The position numbers and the translations under genes were made by a program. A stretch of DNA of 64,000 nucleotides, from NCBI GenBank assembly GCA_015680685.1, contig MNCI01007755.1:205363-269362 (forward strand), read 5' to 3'. The notes below the pieces were generated by a model that saw only the letters and a program-made list of their open reading frames with translations, did not search any database and was not told the origin of the DNA. This document shows, in pieces, positions 35,950-48,700 of this stretch (positions are counted from its first letter, which is position 1; every line of letters starts with the position of its first letter). The DNA is from Gnetum montanum (taxonomy: Eukaryota; Streptophyta; Gnetopsida; Gnetales; Gnetaceae).

Positions 35950-37135
35950 ATTGAACTCCTATAAGATCAATAGCCACCGTATGACACAGGGCTCATTGTT
36001 GGCTTATTCATTAGGAAGCGAATGACACTATGGTCTGTGTGCCCAAACACCTTATATCCAAGCACATAATTCCTAAACTTCTCTAGAGTAAACACCACTA
36101 TGATCAATTCTTTTTTTGTAGTGATGTAGTTCGATTGTGCACCCACAATGCTTTAGTTAGCATAGTGGATGTAGTATGAATGTTTCTTGTCATCTAACTA
36201 CATTAGCATAGCTCCCAAAGCATAATTCGATGCATCTGTCATGATATGAAATGGTTTGGACCAGTCAAATGCTTATAGAATTAGAGTTTCTATAAGATTT
36301 TCTTTCAGTTGCTAGAATTCTTCTTCACATTCTAGTGTCCAGATAAAAGGAGCATCCTTCTTTGTTAGTTCAACCAATGGTTTTGTGGTCTTGGAGAAAT
36401 TCTCTATGAATCACTGGTAGTAGCTAGTGTGTCCAAGGAATGACTAAACATCTTTAACTATTTCTAGTTAGCAGGTTATTCCTTGGATGACCCTTATTTT
36501 TTCAAGTCCACCTCAATTCCTGCTTGCGATATTTTATGCCCTAACATAATGCTCTCTTGGACCATGAGGTGACTTTTTTGCCAATTGAGCTACAAGTTAG
36601 TTTCGACACATTATTTTAGCACTTGCTTAAGGCGATCCAGAGCTTGCTCAAATGTAGCTCCATAGGTGAAGAAGTCATCCATGAAGACTTCTACACCACT
36701 GCCGATATGTTGTTGAACGATGCTTAAGACCAAGTGTTGAAATGTGGTAGGAGCATTGTATAGACCAAATGACATCTTACAATATGCAAAAGTCCCCTAG
36801 GAACTTGTGAATGTTGTCTTTGCTTGGTTTTCTAGTGAAATTTGGATCTGGTTATAGCCACTATAACCATCTAGGAAGCTGTAGTAGTAATGCCCTAATA
36901 TTGTGTCGAGCACTTGGCTAACAAATAGCAATGGAAAGTGATCCTTAAATGTTGCCATATTCATCGGCCTGAAATTGATGTAGACCCACCACTTACCACC
37001 TTTCTTTGATATAATTATGAGTGGACTAATCCACTTGCTATCGACAATGGGATAGTTGAACCCCACCTTGAGGAGTTGTTTGATTTCCTCCTTGATGATT
37101 TGCTTCAATTTGGGATTCAACCACCTTTGTCACTA
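35950..37135 (-). pseudogene. Reverse transcriptase and RNase H of the full-length gypsy element
   Basis: RT starts 'KQIIKEEIKQLLKVGFNYPI', then 'VDSKWISPLIIISKKGGKWW', 'FKDHFPLLFVSQVLDTILGH', 'YYSFLDGYSGYNQIQI' (palm) and 'VEVFMDDFFTYG' (catalytic MDD). RNase H follows with 'FHIMTDASNYALGAML', 'TKKELIVVVFTLEKFRNYVL' and 'GHTDHSVIRFLM'. The first 107 codons (37120-36797) are open; after that stops occur every 30-60 codons. Confidence 0.9.
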
Positions 37136-37629
37136 TTGTTTGGCTTCATGGCTTGGTTGATGTAAATGTGATGCTAGCATATCCTAGGATCAATCCCTTG
37201 AGTTTAGGATATGACCAAGCAAAAGTTACTAACCATATTTCAACTACCTTCAATAGCATCTCTTTCTATTCTGGAGCAAGTCTTGTATTGATTATAATCG
37301 ACTTCTTATTTTTTAAAAAATACATATTTCATTCTAGGGGGCTATTACTTGAAGTTTTCAGGAATTTCCAACTCTTCCCAATAGGTATCATCATTTGTAT
37401 AATCAAAGAGTTGGTGATGAACTTGCTATAGTTCATCCATGCTAGCGACATATTCACATGTTAGGCTCTCAGTTGGTTCCATGCAAAGTGTGCTACTCTC
37501 TGAATCAGTGATCAATCACTGGGTGCCCTCCTATTTTATGGCTACCGCATACAGACATCTTTGAATTTCTATTTTTGTTGCACACTGCTTACATGCAAAG
37601 ATGGATGCTTGCTTGATGGTTCAAAGTTT

Positions 37630-38214
37630 CTACACAAAATTGCACTTGTTATTTTTGTACGCGATGCATGGAACTCTCTTCTTCTTAATCTTTCCAAATG
37701 CATTTTCTTTAGAGATTTCCAGGGAAAGATCTCTGATGACCATTCTTATGTCTACAATGCTAAGCCATGCTCTCTTTGTCATGATTGGGAAGTCCCCTTT
37801 GTAGTTCTCTACTTTGATTACTAGGAAGTTGGTAGGATAAGACCACCCACAGATAGTGGTCACAATATCTTCTACCAGTTCCAATGAAACAATGATGGAC
37901 TGGTCTACCAGTTCTAATCTAATGTTGCTTTTCTTAAGAGGGGGTAGGTTCCAAGCAATGCACATCTCATGAGAAATCAAATTAACACTAGAACCTGAAT
38001 CGAGAAGAGCCTTGCATAGTTTGTTCCTAGTAATCTGCAAATAAATTAGAGGATTTCTAGGATCAACTAATTTCCTAGGAAGGTTTCCTACATGGATCCA
38101 ATTAGGCATAGTGTGAGTATGCATTATGGTATGGATCCTTGGTAGAGTTTGATTTGAAGGAGGCCTAAAGGAATTTGATATTAAGGAAGAGTCAGGTGTA
38201 GGGTTGTCAACCAT
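37630..38214 (-). pseudogene. Retropepsin of the full-length gypsy element
   Basis: A 194-codon open frame with 'NLPRKLVDPRNPLIYLQIT', 'KALLDSGSSVNLISHEMC' (catalytic DSG), 'ICGWSYPTNFLVIKV' and 'IRDLSLEISKENAFGKIKK'. Clearly homologous along its length to the protease at 23.2-24.1 kb. Here it is uninterrupted. The usual fusion to gag and RT is broken by frameshifts. Confidence 0.9.
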
Positions 38215-38299
38215 GAGTGTAGGTGAAGGCTTAGGTAGACTACAGGGTTGAAAGAAAGGTCTTTTCTTTGATCGGGCAATTGACCCCTTCGATTAATGA

Positions 38300-40671
38300 T
38301 TGGGTTGCAAATTAACAACCCTTGTAGCATTGTGTTGTTGTGGTTGAGAGGGTAGTTTACCTTGCATTGGTGGAGTAGGTGATAGCTATGCAACTGGAGG
38401 AGGAGTGTATGTAGGGATAGGAGGAGATTAAGGATAGGAGGCAATGTTCCTTCTTTCATGCAGAGATGGAGTTCAATAATAATCAGAAGGGTGGTGGTAA
38501 GGCTGTAATTGAGAAATGTGATTGGAAGAGTCACATGGAGACATGGGTTGCTAAACGTGGTAACCATATGGATCAGGTTGTTGGTAAGGGTACTGTTGCC
38601 TTGGTGGTGCAAGTGCCCATGCTTGTGGTTGTTGCCATTGTTTGTATTGTTTGTATAATTGCAGTGGAGCTCTAGTTGGATAATACAGTTGTTGTTGGTG
38701 GAACTGCCTAAGATTACCTTGAGGATAAGGCAATCTCCTGGATGTTTACCTTTATGTAAGTCGTGGATGTAAGGCATACACCCTAGACTCCTAATGATGT
38801 GACACAATGAGGCAACATCCCTTGGGATGTTCATATTGTTAGACATCACATGCATGATCATCATTTGATTCACTATTTGCAACCTCTTCTATTGCAACAA
38901 TTTTACCCTTACCTTTGGAATATGCACGTTCAACTTCTTTGCACCTTCTGTGCTCAGGATCACTACCTTATTCTTGGGACTCTTTAGAAATTTTGAGGAC
39001 AGCTTAAAATTTGCTATCCATGGAGTCTCTTAATTGATCAACCTTGGCCATAATTTTAGATTGGAATTGTTGAAGTGGTAAGGCTTTTTTATGCATCCCC
39101 TTATCAAATACGAATTCATCCTCACTGTCACAGAATTGAACTTGCCTCTTACGGTTGGAAGGATTGTGGTTGTACTCATCTACACTTTCTCTTTTTCTTA
39201 GTTCATCCTCCTCTTTGGTGACCTGCTCTATTAACCTTTGTACTTGATGGGCAGTTAGTTTTGACAATCACCCTTGGGCATAGACACCAAGGGTTTTCTT
39301 CATTTCATTATGAAGCTTGTCTACAATGTGGTGGAGTTGAGCCAATTTAGAAAAACCATGGCCAGGGCATTTGTGCATCAAGGCATAATATTAGCCAATG
39401 GTGGCATCCAAGGGTTCATGTGCTCCTTATTTCCACCCTTGAATTTGCTTCTTTAAGTTGGACACTCGAGAGTACATTTGATACTTATCATTGAACATCT
39501 CAAGCATGGTACTCCATTGTTTGATAGATTTTGGTTTTAAGGATTAGTACTAGTTCTCTACTTCTTTGATGAGTGTCCTGGGAAACAACTTTAGTTTCTG
39601 CCATTTGTTCTCTATGTTTTGCAATGCACATGCTTCTTGGAAAGCTTGAAGATGATTCTACGGATTAGAGTTATATCCTCCCTCGAATCAAGGAATAGTA
39701 TTCATGTATAATCATTTGATCTGACTGTCTTTCACATGCCCTGTTGGAGTTTTGACTACCTCTGTGATGTTAAGCATACTTCAGGCAGCAAATAGAGGCT
39801 CATCGAGGCCTTGATCATGGTGCCTACGATGCCCTCTACTACCCCTTCGTTCATGGTGATGTGCTTCTCTTGAACATTTGTGTCCTTGATCTTGCCTGTC
39901 CTGGCGATCCCTTTGGTTATTGTGGTTCTATTGGTCATTGCACTCATTTCGATCGCCTCCATCATGATCTCACCTTCTACGGTCATGGTCAGAGCCAAAA
40001 GAAGAAGAAGATGATGAAGGAGAAGAGGAAGGAGAGCCAGCACCATCACAATTCCTGCTACTGCCTCTTCGGTGATCGTGACCATGATCATGATCGTAAT
40101 TCTTGTTGGCATCCCTATCTTGACTTGCCCCTTTGGATCCTGCTTTGTCATTGGATCCCTTGTTACTAGAATCAAGATTGTGAACTGTGGAATGCAGATT
40201 CTGGTCTTGACCTTCATCACTAAAGTTAAAGAGAGGAGCATCATTGAGTGGAAGATCCCCAAAAAAGAGTTCCCCACTAGCTTATTGGTACAACAGGAAT
40301 GGAGAATCGTTAAGTCCTTTTCCCTTTGAAAGTTCATAGTGTTGCTCTAGCTATCGATATTGCATGCATTATACTTTGGTGGGATGATAATCCTTGGCAT
40401 TGACATCTTTCATGATATATTCCCCATGGAAATCTTGAAGACCACATTATGCAAGCATTTGATAGAGCATTGTAGGAGTAGCATGATCGAGTGACAACAC
40501 AATGTTGCCCTCCATGTCACGCCACCGCAACTATTCATCTTAGTGTAGGATGAAGGTGAAGTTCAACACATACTCATTAGGATGAGTATATGTAATTCGG
40601 TACTGTTAAGGCTTTGATAGACAAGTGTTATTAAGCTTAAGTGGAGAAGCACTCCTGTGAGAAGAAGACAT
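38300..40671 (-). pseudogene. gag of the full-length gypsy element
   Basis: ATG at 40671 (MSSSHRSASPLKL). Order as in the sister gag: 'THPNEYVLNFTFILH', a His/Asp/Arg-rich linker (about 40120-39850), capsid-like 'FEGGYNSNP', 'NKWQKLKLFPRTLIKEVEN', 'YQMYSRVSNLKKQIQGWK', 'HHIVDKLHNEMKKTLGVYAQ', the knuckle remnant 'CDV.QYEHPKGCC' near 38840 and a Gln/Pro/Tyr-rich tail ('PYPQGNLRQFHQQQLYYP', 38733-38551). About fifteen stops or frame changes. Confidence 0.85.
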
Positions 40672-40810
40672 TGTTAATTAGCAAAGCAAAAACCACAGTG
40701 TGCTCTAAGAATTTGATGTATAATTGTAAAATAAGATATGACTCTTAGGTTTGTTTCAATGATTTAAACACTTTCACTAGATCCTAAATAGCACACAAAA
40801 CAACAAAAAG

Positions 40811-40830
40811 GTCCTCAGCAATGGTGCCAA
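40811..40830 (-). other. tRNA-Asp-type primer binding site
   Basis: The minus strand TTGGCACCATTGCTGAGGAC abuts the 5' LTR. It corresponds to the site at 26440-26459. Confidence 0.85.
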
Positions 40831-41655
40831 TGATGAGCGATGAGGTATCCCTATGCCCAACCATATAAATCACTAAGGCATTACGTGCAATTCGGTTGAA
40901 TTTTGTGGACCTATAGTCATCTTGTACACTAGTTTCTCTAGGAAGTGAAATGACATTGAGAACATTTGTTGTCTTCCTAACTACACTTGTGAGGCTCAAG
41001 AGTATGGTTTAAGTGTAGTTGAGATATATGAATTTTTATCGTTTTATGTTTTATGGATGTAATCGCCTACAACAAGAATAAAGGGTAGAGTAGATTGAAA
41101 CTAATATCTATTGCCTAGTTAGCCTAACACAAGTAACTGTCCCACTTTCCTAAACACATCCTGAACACATATAGCACTGCTGGGCTACCAAACGTTAAGC
41201 GTTGCTAGGTTACCAAGTACTATATAAATGCTCAAAGAGGTCATGCTTGTGTTCATTAATTGCTAGAAATAAATTACTTAATGAAATGCATTAAATTAAG
41301 TAAAGAACAAGAAAGTAGAATGCATTAAAGAAAATATTAAGCTATTCTTAGTGGTACAAGGATTGTCAAAAGAGTTCATTTTATTCTTGTCACATTGTTG
41401 TGCTCAAGTACATCAGTGCTCAAACAAAGAATCATACACACTTTAGACTGCAGGCACTTAGAAAATATTCTAACTCTAGGGGGAAGAAATAGCAAGAGCT
41501 TTGCTACCTTGCTTAAAAACTAAAAATTGACTAATGAATCACCTTTAAAAATTGGAGCTTAGGCATGGTATTTATAGACTCAGGGTATATAGCTTGACAT
41601 AGGATCTAGGCCACAACATTGCATGTCGTGGTTGACACAAAATAGTGATTCATTA
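40831..41655 (-). repeat. 5' LTR of the full-length gypsy element
   Basis: 825 bp. It ends CATTA instead of CATCA, then GAGTT. Relative to the 3' LTR it has lost part of the palindromic block ('cttgacataggatctaggcc'). Confidence 0.93.
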
Positions 41656-41660
41656 GAGTT

Positions 41661-42520
41661 GATATGTTTTTTAGTTTTTGGAGCTAACATTGAACTAATG
41701 CCCAACTAGCACTTAGAATGTTAGTGAATTTTTGTTTTTGGATATTTTTCACTAGAGCAAAGGTTGTGTTGAAAGAGTTAGCAAAATCCTATCATTTCAA
41801 GAACTCACATTGCATTAGTGTTTCAATTGTACTCTAACCTTACATTGACCTTGCATCCAAAACACACTCCTTTCAAGTTCCTTACTTCATGCCAAAACAA
41901 CCTCACCATAACTCTCAACCAGTTTGCACATTAGTTTTGAACATCCATGCTCAAGTCATGTCTTGCTTGCTTCAACACTCAAAATCATTAAACTTCACTT
42001 GTCACAACTCACAACCATCTAGTAATAAACTTATGTTCACTACCATGAGCTTTTAATATGTACATTGTGCCACTTTCACTTGGAAATTGTAAATTTTGAT
42101 CAAAATTTAGATGATTCTCCATTTGGTTTACTTAGCTTTCTTTACCACTAACTATTTATAAATTTCTAATTCTTATAATCTTAAATCATATTAGTTTCAA
42201 ATCCTCTCTTGATCCATCATTAGTGGTAATGAATAATAATAAGAAAGGAAGAAGATATTTATATGTGACATAGTAAAAGTTGAACAAACTTAATATTATT
42301 ATTTTATTTAGTAGGGTTAGACACATTTCATTTTTATTATCATAAAATTAATAATTTATTATCATTATTTTACATAAAAAAGAATAACTATTAGGTAAAG
42401 GCCTGTTTGTTGAGTATTTTCAATTCTTTAAAATTATGGTTATTAATTTACTTATTAATTAATATTAATATTTGAAATTTAACAAGTTGGGTGTTACTAA
42501 GGATTGAACCCTTGTAAACA
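41661..42520. other. AT-rich non-coding stretch, no gene recognised
   Basis: It continues the pre-insertion site (…ctatggagtt | gatatg…). No readable ORF. Confidence 0.45.
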
Positions 42521-42529
42521 AAACCTTCT

Positions 42530-44990
42530 AATGTAAATATTTATACCATTTTCTATTATCCATGATTTTCCTTATGAGAGGCCACCATTCTTCATTAATC
42601 TCTAAACCTTCATCTTTGATCACATTATTAGGATATAGTCTAATCTATATAGGTTTTCTAATTTTCTTTCAAATAATTTTCTTTCTTGACTAAGATTTTA
42701 CATTTCTTTAATTACCAAGTGTGTCTAGTTTCCTTTGTTAAGCAATTGTTTGTATATTTTCCTAGTGGGAACTTTTCAACTCTATAATGTTTTATGTTTT
42801 CTTTTTTCAATTTGATGAGAATGCTTCTTCCATTGTTGCCAATGTATACGTTACCACAAGAAAATTCTGGTTGATAAACACCAATCACTAATTTTATTGA
42901 TGGATTTAAATATATTTTTAATGTTCTCTTTTTTAAATAATCTTCCTAGTTTGTTAGACATTATTATATGGTAATATTGCCATTGAATCTTTAAAATTTT
43001 CTTCACACTTAATATGGTTCTTTATCATTAATATAATCCTCGAGCAATTTTTCTCTTTTAGCAAACCAACTATTAATGCTACCATTTCAAGCCTTTTCAA
43101 TGGTTTTAGAGTTATAATCATTTAGTTTAAAGACATGAATGAGATGTTTAGATTCTTTTTTAAAGTTTTCATATTACAAATTGTAAGAGCTCTAAACATT
43201 AAAGCTTTTAAAACTCCTATCTTTAACTAAAAGGATAGTTGGTGATGAATCATCATTGGTGGGTTACATCAACATATCCTCGTCGACACATGGGAAGATA
43301 TGTTGACACATTGCAGGGTTTGAGTCTACCTATATAAATGTGTGTATCTACCACATTTATGCGATCGTAGAGTTAATAAAAGTTTTTGCAATTTCTTTCC
43401 ATAATAGTTAAAATATTTTCTAAGTGCTCACAGTAGAACTCACGAATTGTACGGATATCTATTCAAGTATCAATGTACTTAGACAATTTGATGTGAAGAC
43501 AATAAATACGAGATTCTTGAAACTCCTTGCAACACTAGGAAATAGCTTAATCTTTATTTTGATGCACTTTATGTTTATGTTTTTAATAGTTAACGCACCT
43601 AAGCGTGACCACCTTGAACATAATGTTAACACTTGGTAATCCCAATAGTGTTATTGCTTGGTTCGCCCAATAGTGTTATCGCTTGGTTCGCCCAATAGCT
43701 TAACACTTGGTAAACCAATAGCGTACTTAACGAGTTTAGGATTTGTATGGCAGGTCAGACCGGATACTTGTGTTAAGAAATAGCTTAAGGCATTAGATAG
43801 TTTATTAAATTAATTCACAATTAATTACTTTGTTTTACACTTAGGACAAATTAGATAAAAATATAAAATTAATACAAATCATGTACCTTGGTTACACTTA
43901 ACCATACCCTTGTGCATACACAAGTGGGACCAAGAAGACAATGACGACATCCTTAAGATCACTACCTTAGTTATTGTGCATTTAGAGAGCTAAAGTCTAT
44001 AGAATTTGACTGGATTGCTAGTGAATGCTTGTGATTCATATGGTTGGGCATAGGGTAAACTTGTCGCTCATTAGTTGGAATTAGCATCCATCTTTATGTA
44101 TGAGTTTTCTTCAAATAGATTTCACAAAAGCTTACCAAATTGCTATTGTTATTTATGATCTTGATAATGTTAACATGTAAGGAAATAATGGAGTTACTAT
44201 GTTCTTTATCAATAGTAAATTGAATATTACAATCAATGTTATTTAGATATGTATGAAATTTCTTTAGTTTGTCTTCACTATATTGTCAAATGCATTCTAT
44301 ATCATTAACATACCTAATCCAATGCATTGGTTTTAATTCACAAGAATTTAAAGCTTTATGTTCAAACTCTTCTATATATAGATTAACTTCAATAGGAGAA
44401 AGAGTTTATCTCAGTGGATCTCCTTGCACTTATTCATAGTACACATTATTATATCTAAAAATATGTAGTTTCTAAACATAGTTTAATAATGACTTTTTTT
44501 TTATTAACTTTTTCATTGGTAACTCTAAAGGCTCCTTATCATAAAATCATGGTAAAAAGACAAACAAAAGTAAGGCTAACCAGGTTATCCATGGGTTCTA
44601 GTGTGATTGTAGAAATAAAATTAACATAATATTAAATATTTCTTTTGAAAGAAGTATGCTCAACAAATGGTTCCAGCATGTTTTCAGCTACATACTTTGC
44701 TAGTCAGCTACATACTTTGCTAGGGCATATACTGGAAAACCAATGGTATCAAATATAGATCTAAAAGGAACACCATTTTTATGAATTTTAGGGCAACCAT
44801 GACAATGGGAAGAAATAAAGGACTTTTTAGTCTTTTCATCAAAATCAGTTTCTAACTGACTTAGCTGTCCATCTTTGTAGCGATCTAGATCTGGCTTTGC
44901 TATACTAGGAATATGAAGTAGACTAAGTATCCACCCTACTTGTAAGTGATAATAAACTTGTTAATTTAGGTAATTTACTATGACACGACA
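42530..44990 (-). mobile_element. Penelope-like retroelement (RT plus GIY-YIG), decayed and interrupted
   Basis: Minus-strand order. RT: 'SSHCHGCPKIHKNGVPFRSI' and 'GFPVYALAKYVAENMLEP' (44850-44650), 'QGDPLR.TLSPIEVNLYIEE', 'ALNSCELKPMHWIRYVNDIE' (catalytic YVDD decayed to YVND, about 44300) and 'LNNIDCNIQFTIDKE'. Thumb region on the other side of a solo LTR: 'KKESKHLIHVFKLNDYN' (43140). GIY-YIG: 'GVYQPEFSCGNVYIGNNGRS' (about 42880-42800). Tail: 'NNVIKDEGLEINEEWWPLI' (about 42630-42550). PKIHK.G.P.R and the fused GIY-YIG nuclease are diagnostic of Penelope-like elements. Stops and frameshifts throughout; a 19 bp tandem duplication at about 44681-44720. Confidence 0.8.
43243..44073 (+). repeat. 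Solo LTR in + orientation, TSD GTTGG
   Basis: 831 bp, TGATGAATCATCA to GCTCATTA, with GTTGG at 43238-43242 and 44074-44078. It is the reverse complement of the other LTRs ('cctatgcccaaccatatg' is read on the minus strand near 44035-44055). Sense TATA-like 'ctatataaatg' at about 43331; an inverted repeat 'caacatatc...gatatgttg' precedes it. It contains a tandem 'cccaatagtgttatcgcttggttcg' repeat at about 43641-43700. It splits the Penelope-like element. Confidence 0.93.
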
Positions 44991-45569
44991 CCATGCTCTA
45001 TTTTTATTTTGTGGTTGATTTTCTTTTTTGAGTTAACTCATTCAGCTAACAAGTTTTGCCGTAAACATGGGCATTGTTGTTTTATTCCCGTGAGCATGCG
45101 ACTGGCCAACATCATGTTGCTAGAGGTACCTCTACAATGCATGCATTTGCAAAATGCTTCCACCTATGTTATAGTGGAAGACGGTTACCGCTGCTGCAAA
45201 TTAAAGCTAAATTTACATGATGCATAAACACATACAAGGAAGGATACCATAGGAGATAACATTACAGGCTAGTGAAGTTTCAAACTCATGATCAATCAGG
45301 CAACAATCCTAATATAAATACAGAAGGGCGAAATCACAAAGAAAACAATTAATTAAATTCTGTATGAGCCTAAACAATGAAAGTAACAAGCAACATAAAA
45401 TAACTAAATTCTTCTTAGATTTAGACCAATTTAGAAAACAATGTTATTGACCTACACAATTTAAAGAACTGGTCCCAACATTTATATATTTCCACGTAAC
45501 ATGGTTTTAGTATGCAAAATATAGGAACTGTACTCATTTTGATACACGTTATGTCAATTTTGTTGTAAT

Positions 45570-45746
45570 CTATCTTGGAGAGGGTATTGCACCGAAGCTG
45601 ACGCTGACATTGAAGTCTTCAGGGGCTTCAGAAGTAACAACAAGAGAATGTGCTGCTGAAGCACTTTCCGCAAGGAAGCTCTGCTGGGATGTATCTGAAG
45701 CCAATACTTCCTGGCTTTGCAAGGATTCCAAGGTAGATATTACCAT
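45570..45746 (-). CDS. Last exon of the receptor kinase gene
   Basis: Acceptor TTTTGCAG at 45747 onward (minus strand). The exon starts 'MVISTLESLQSQEVLASD' and runs through a Ser/Ala-rich tail to TAG at 45572-45570. The 144 bp intron upstream carries an A-rich run next to a C/G-rich 'gccgccccccccggccgc' block, possibly a tiny insertion. Confidence 0.78.
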   Translation of the reverse strand: MVISTLESLQSQEVLASDTSQQSFLAESASAAHSLVVTSEAPEDFNVSVSFGAIPSPR

Positions 45747-48700
45747 CTGCAAAACAAACAAATTTTGAATGAAACAATAACCCATTTCCAATTTACTGAA
45801 CTTCGTAGAAGCCGCCCCCCCCGGCCGCAACAAAAAGAAAAAAAAAGAAAAAAAAAAAAGAAACAAAGAAAAAAACGCTATTTTGCATACTTTCATCGTT
45901 GGTCGTTTAGTTCTTTCAAAAACTGTACATCTGAGAGCTAACTCAATTACAGTGTTCATAGCATCTTCATTGAAATCATCTTTAAGTATTGGATCTACAA
46001 TTGTGTTCATAGCATCTTCATTGAAATCATCTTTAAGTATTGGATCTACAATTGATTTCACACCCTGAAATGCTAACTTCCCTTTCACCTACAAAAGTAA
46101 ACAAGACTTCCAAGCAATGAAATATCTTAAAGTTAATAATAATATAAAAAATTTAAATTCAGGGTGTAGTTATTACTACTCAAAACATTGAATTCTACTA
46201 TACAGTGATTGCATTCCTATAATGTATCAATATTTATCTCCACTGAATGCCCTCAACCGTAGTTAAAAAAGGGTAATTAGTTGAGTAGTTCACGATACTC
46301 CATTTGCTTGATTATTCCTTTTGACTTGTTTTTTCATCAGGTAATTTCACAACATAAACAGCAGCAGTGACGCTGTCCTCTTTCATGAGTGCCTTATCCT
46401 GGACTATGTAATGGTTTCAGAATGTATTCTTGGGGAATAGGTTAGCTAACTGACAATGTGGCGCCTATACCCCTTCCAAGACAGTCTATGCTTAAGCTTT
46501 AGAAGATTATGCAATATTTCTAATCACTTGAAGTGCATAACAATATCTCATTCTGTCTGTTTTCTCTAAGGTGCTTTGATTTTTTTCCATCCTAATTCTT
46601 GTTTTATCTCTTACATGCAGGTCACATTTCCCATTTTATAAAATTGATACCTTATTTTAGATTTTGACGATATCATTTTGGTTTTTGCATGGTTCACATG
46701 GTTTAATTATGTCGTAAAAGCATTTTGGAAAGATTGCAGGGAACGTGCATGCATTGTATTGCAGGAAAATTTTTGGCATTTGAACCATTGTTACTAGCAT
46801 AGTGGAACAATAAATCTGCTTGAATTTGAATTGCTGCTAACCTGATACAGACAAAATTCCTGGGGTTTCCATTGTTACTTCAGCTTTGTCATTTCTCCCT
46901 ACATTTTTCCACTAGAAATTCAGATTTTAGAAATAACAATGGGTGTATGGTGGATCCATAATTTCCTTTCCCATGCAACGTTTGGGATTTCATCACAAGA
47001 AGCTCAAAATCTTCCAGCACTGCTACCACAAAAAGGTGTCATTTGCACTGCTAAACCATACTTCCTAGCTATGTCTTAACCAAAAAAATAAAAATAAAAA
47101 GGAAAATACCACCTCATTACAAAGCCACAAAGTCAAATACATCATATGGTTAATGATGTTCATGGAAGAGAGATACTTGAAATTAAACATAAAACCTGAT
47201 GAAGATGGGTGAAAAATTTGGAGGCAGAGGGAGTGAGGGTGGGTTAGGTGAATGGGACAAGGATGGGGTGAGAGTGGGTGGTGCAGGTAGCGCCAATAGG
47301 GGCTTTGAGGGCATGGGCGAGGTGGGAGTGGGGGAGGAGTTGGAAGCGGGCTTTGGTTCTAGCATGGGTTGGGGCATGGCTTCAGGTGCTAGGTTTGATA
47401 GTGGTGGGTTGGGGTCTGGGATTCTTGGTGGAGTTCCTCCCCCTTGGTGTCTCAAGGTGGGGGGGTTATTGAGGTGTGTATACAGCGGGAGGGTCCCATT
47501 CAGCTGTAGGTTAAGGCCATCCCGAGTGAGGGGTTGAGGACCATGGAGTTGAGTCTTATCGAAAAGTTTGTCTCAGCTGATGCAAGTCCCAAGTTGGATT
47601 TGGTTAGGAAGTGGGTGGTGGTGCATTGGGGGTTTTGCTCTATTGTGGTTCATAGCCTCCCAAGGGATCTTTTATTATTTATTTTCCAATATGCATTAGA
47701 TCATGATAAGGTTCTTCTAGGTGGGCCTTGGTTTTTTGGAGCCTAGGTACTAGCTCTCACACATTGGTGCCCTGGCACACATAGAGATCCAGATTTGTTT
47801 TCAAGGGTGCCACTGTGGATTCATGTATCAGGGATCCCATGGGAGAGCTTATTACATTCGATCAATTCACATTATCCATGTATAGAATGGGTTATGTGCA
47901 CTTTTGCTTATGGTGATCATTATCGCTGAAAGATCTAGTGTAGGAGGTGGTCCTTGACCTCCTGACTGGTGAGGAGAAGGTACAGGTGGAATATGAGAAT
48001 GTTGTGGTAGATGTGCCTACAGCTAGAAAACTCATGGAGGCAAAGCACTATGGGTTTTGTTAGGTGAGGTAGAAAGCCATGAGCCAGAAGAAATCTAGGG
48101 ATGGATGGATGGTTGTTACCTGATGGGGAGGACAACCTCAAAATTAGGTGCAAGGTGCTTTGGGGAACATAGGCCCCTTTGAAGGATCCCAAGGTGGGCA
48201 TTGGGATCTCAGCGAAGGTTTTGTAGGAGAGTCTAGGGGTCTTGGCGAGGGGCCCCTAGGAGCGTTTGGTTCCCCAGGTTACCTAGGAGAAGGTGGTGCT
48301 AGGGTCCCCAGCACAAGTGGGGTTTGGCTCCCCTGAGGGGGGGAATACAACTCTTGGGGGGTTGGGGGGTGGGGGGTAGGTGCTTCTCTTCTCCCCTTGG
48401 GTGGATGGGTGTCTGTTCTCAGGGGGAGCCCAATGCCATCAATGTTAGAGATTGTATGGGAAAGTGCCAATCTAGAAGGGGCCCTTATGATCTCCCTAGA
48501 TTCAGGTAAGGTCGAGAGACCATCAAGTTGTGTGTCCCAGACAAAGAAGACATAGATGGAGATTGACCTGGGGGTCCAAACGACGCTACTAGAGGTGTAC
48601 AAAAAGCATTCAACTGGCAAACCATGAGAATCCTCTCATGGAATTGTAGGGGATAGGGTACCCCTTACGAACGAAATACCCTCAAGGAAATAGTGTGTAG

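Larger units (their letters stand above)
31890..41655 (-). mobile_element. Full-length but inactive Ty3/gypsy element, 9.77 kb, TSD GAGTT
   Basis: 3' LTR 31890-32736, 5' LTR 40831-41655, with GAGTT at 31885-31889 and 41656-41660. The minus-strand order is primer site, gag, protease, RT, RNase H, integrase, 3' non-coding region, polypurine tract. The tRNA-Asp-type primer site and an RT of the 'YPI.DSKWISPL' type place it with the non-chromovirus (Ogre/Tat/Athila-like) gypsy elements; no chromodomain is seen. Every ORF has several stops or frameshifts, and the LTRs have diverged, so insertion is old. 105 Ns at 34053-34157. Confidence 0.95.

Noticed and set aside
42480-42530. B-box-like 'ggttcaatcc' (minus strand) as a tRNA or SINE
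   Set aside because: No A box at the right distance and no cloverleaf can be drawn.
47199-47537. Gly-rich 112-codon frame as a separate gene
   Set aside because: It lies inside LINE A directly upstream of the DUF4283-like part and is best read as the ORF1 leader.
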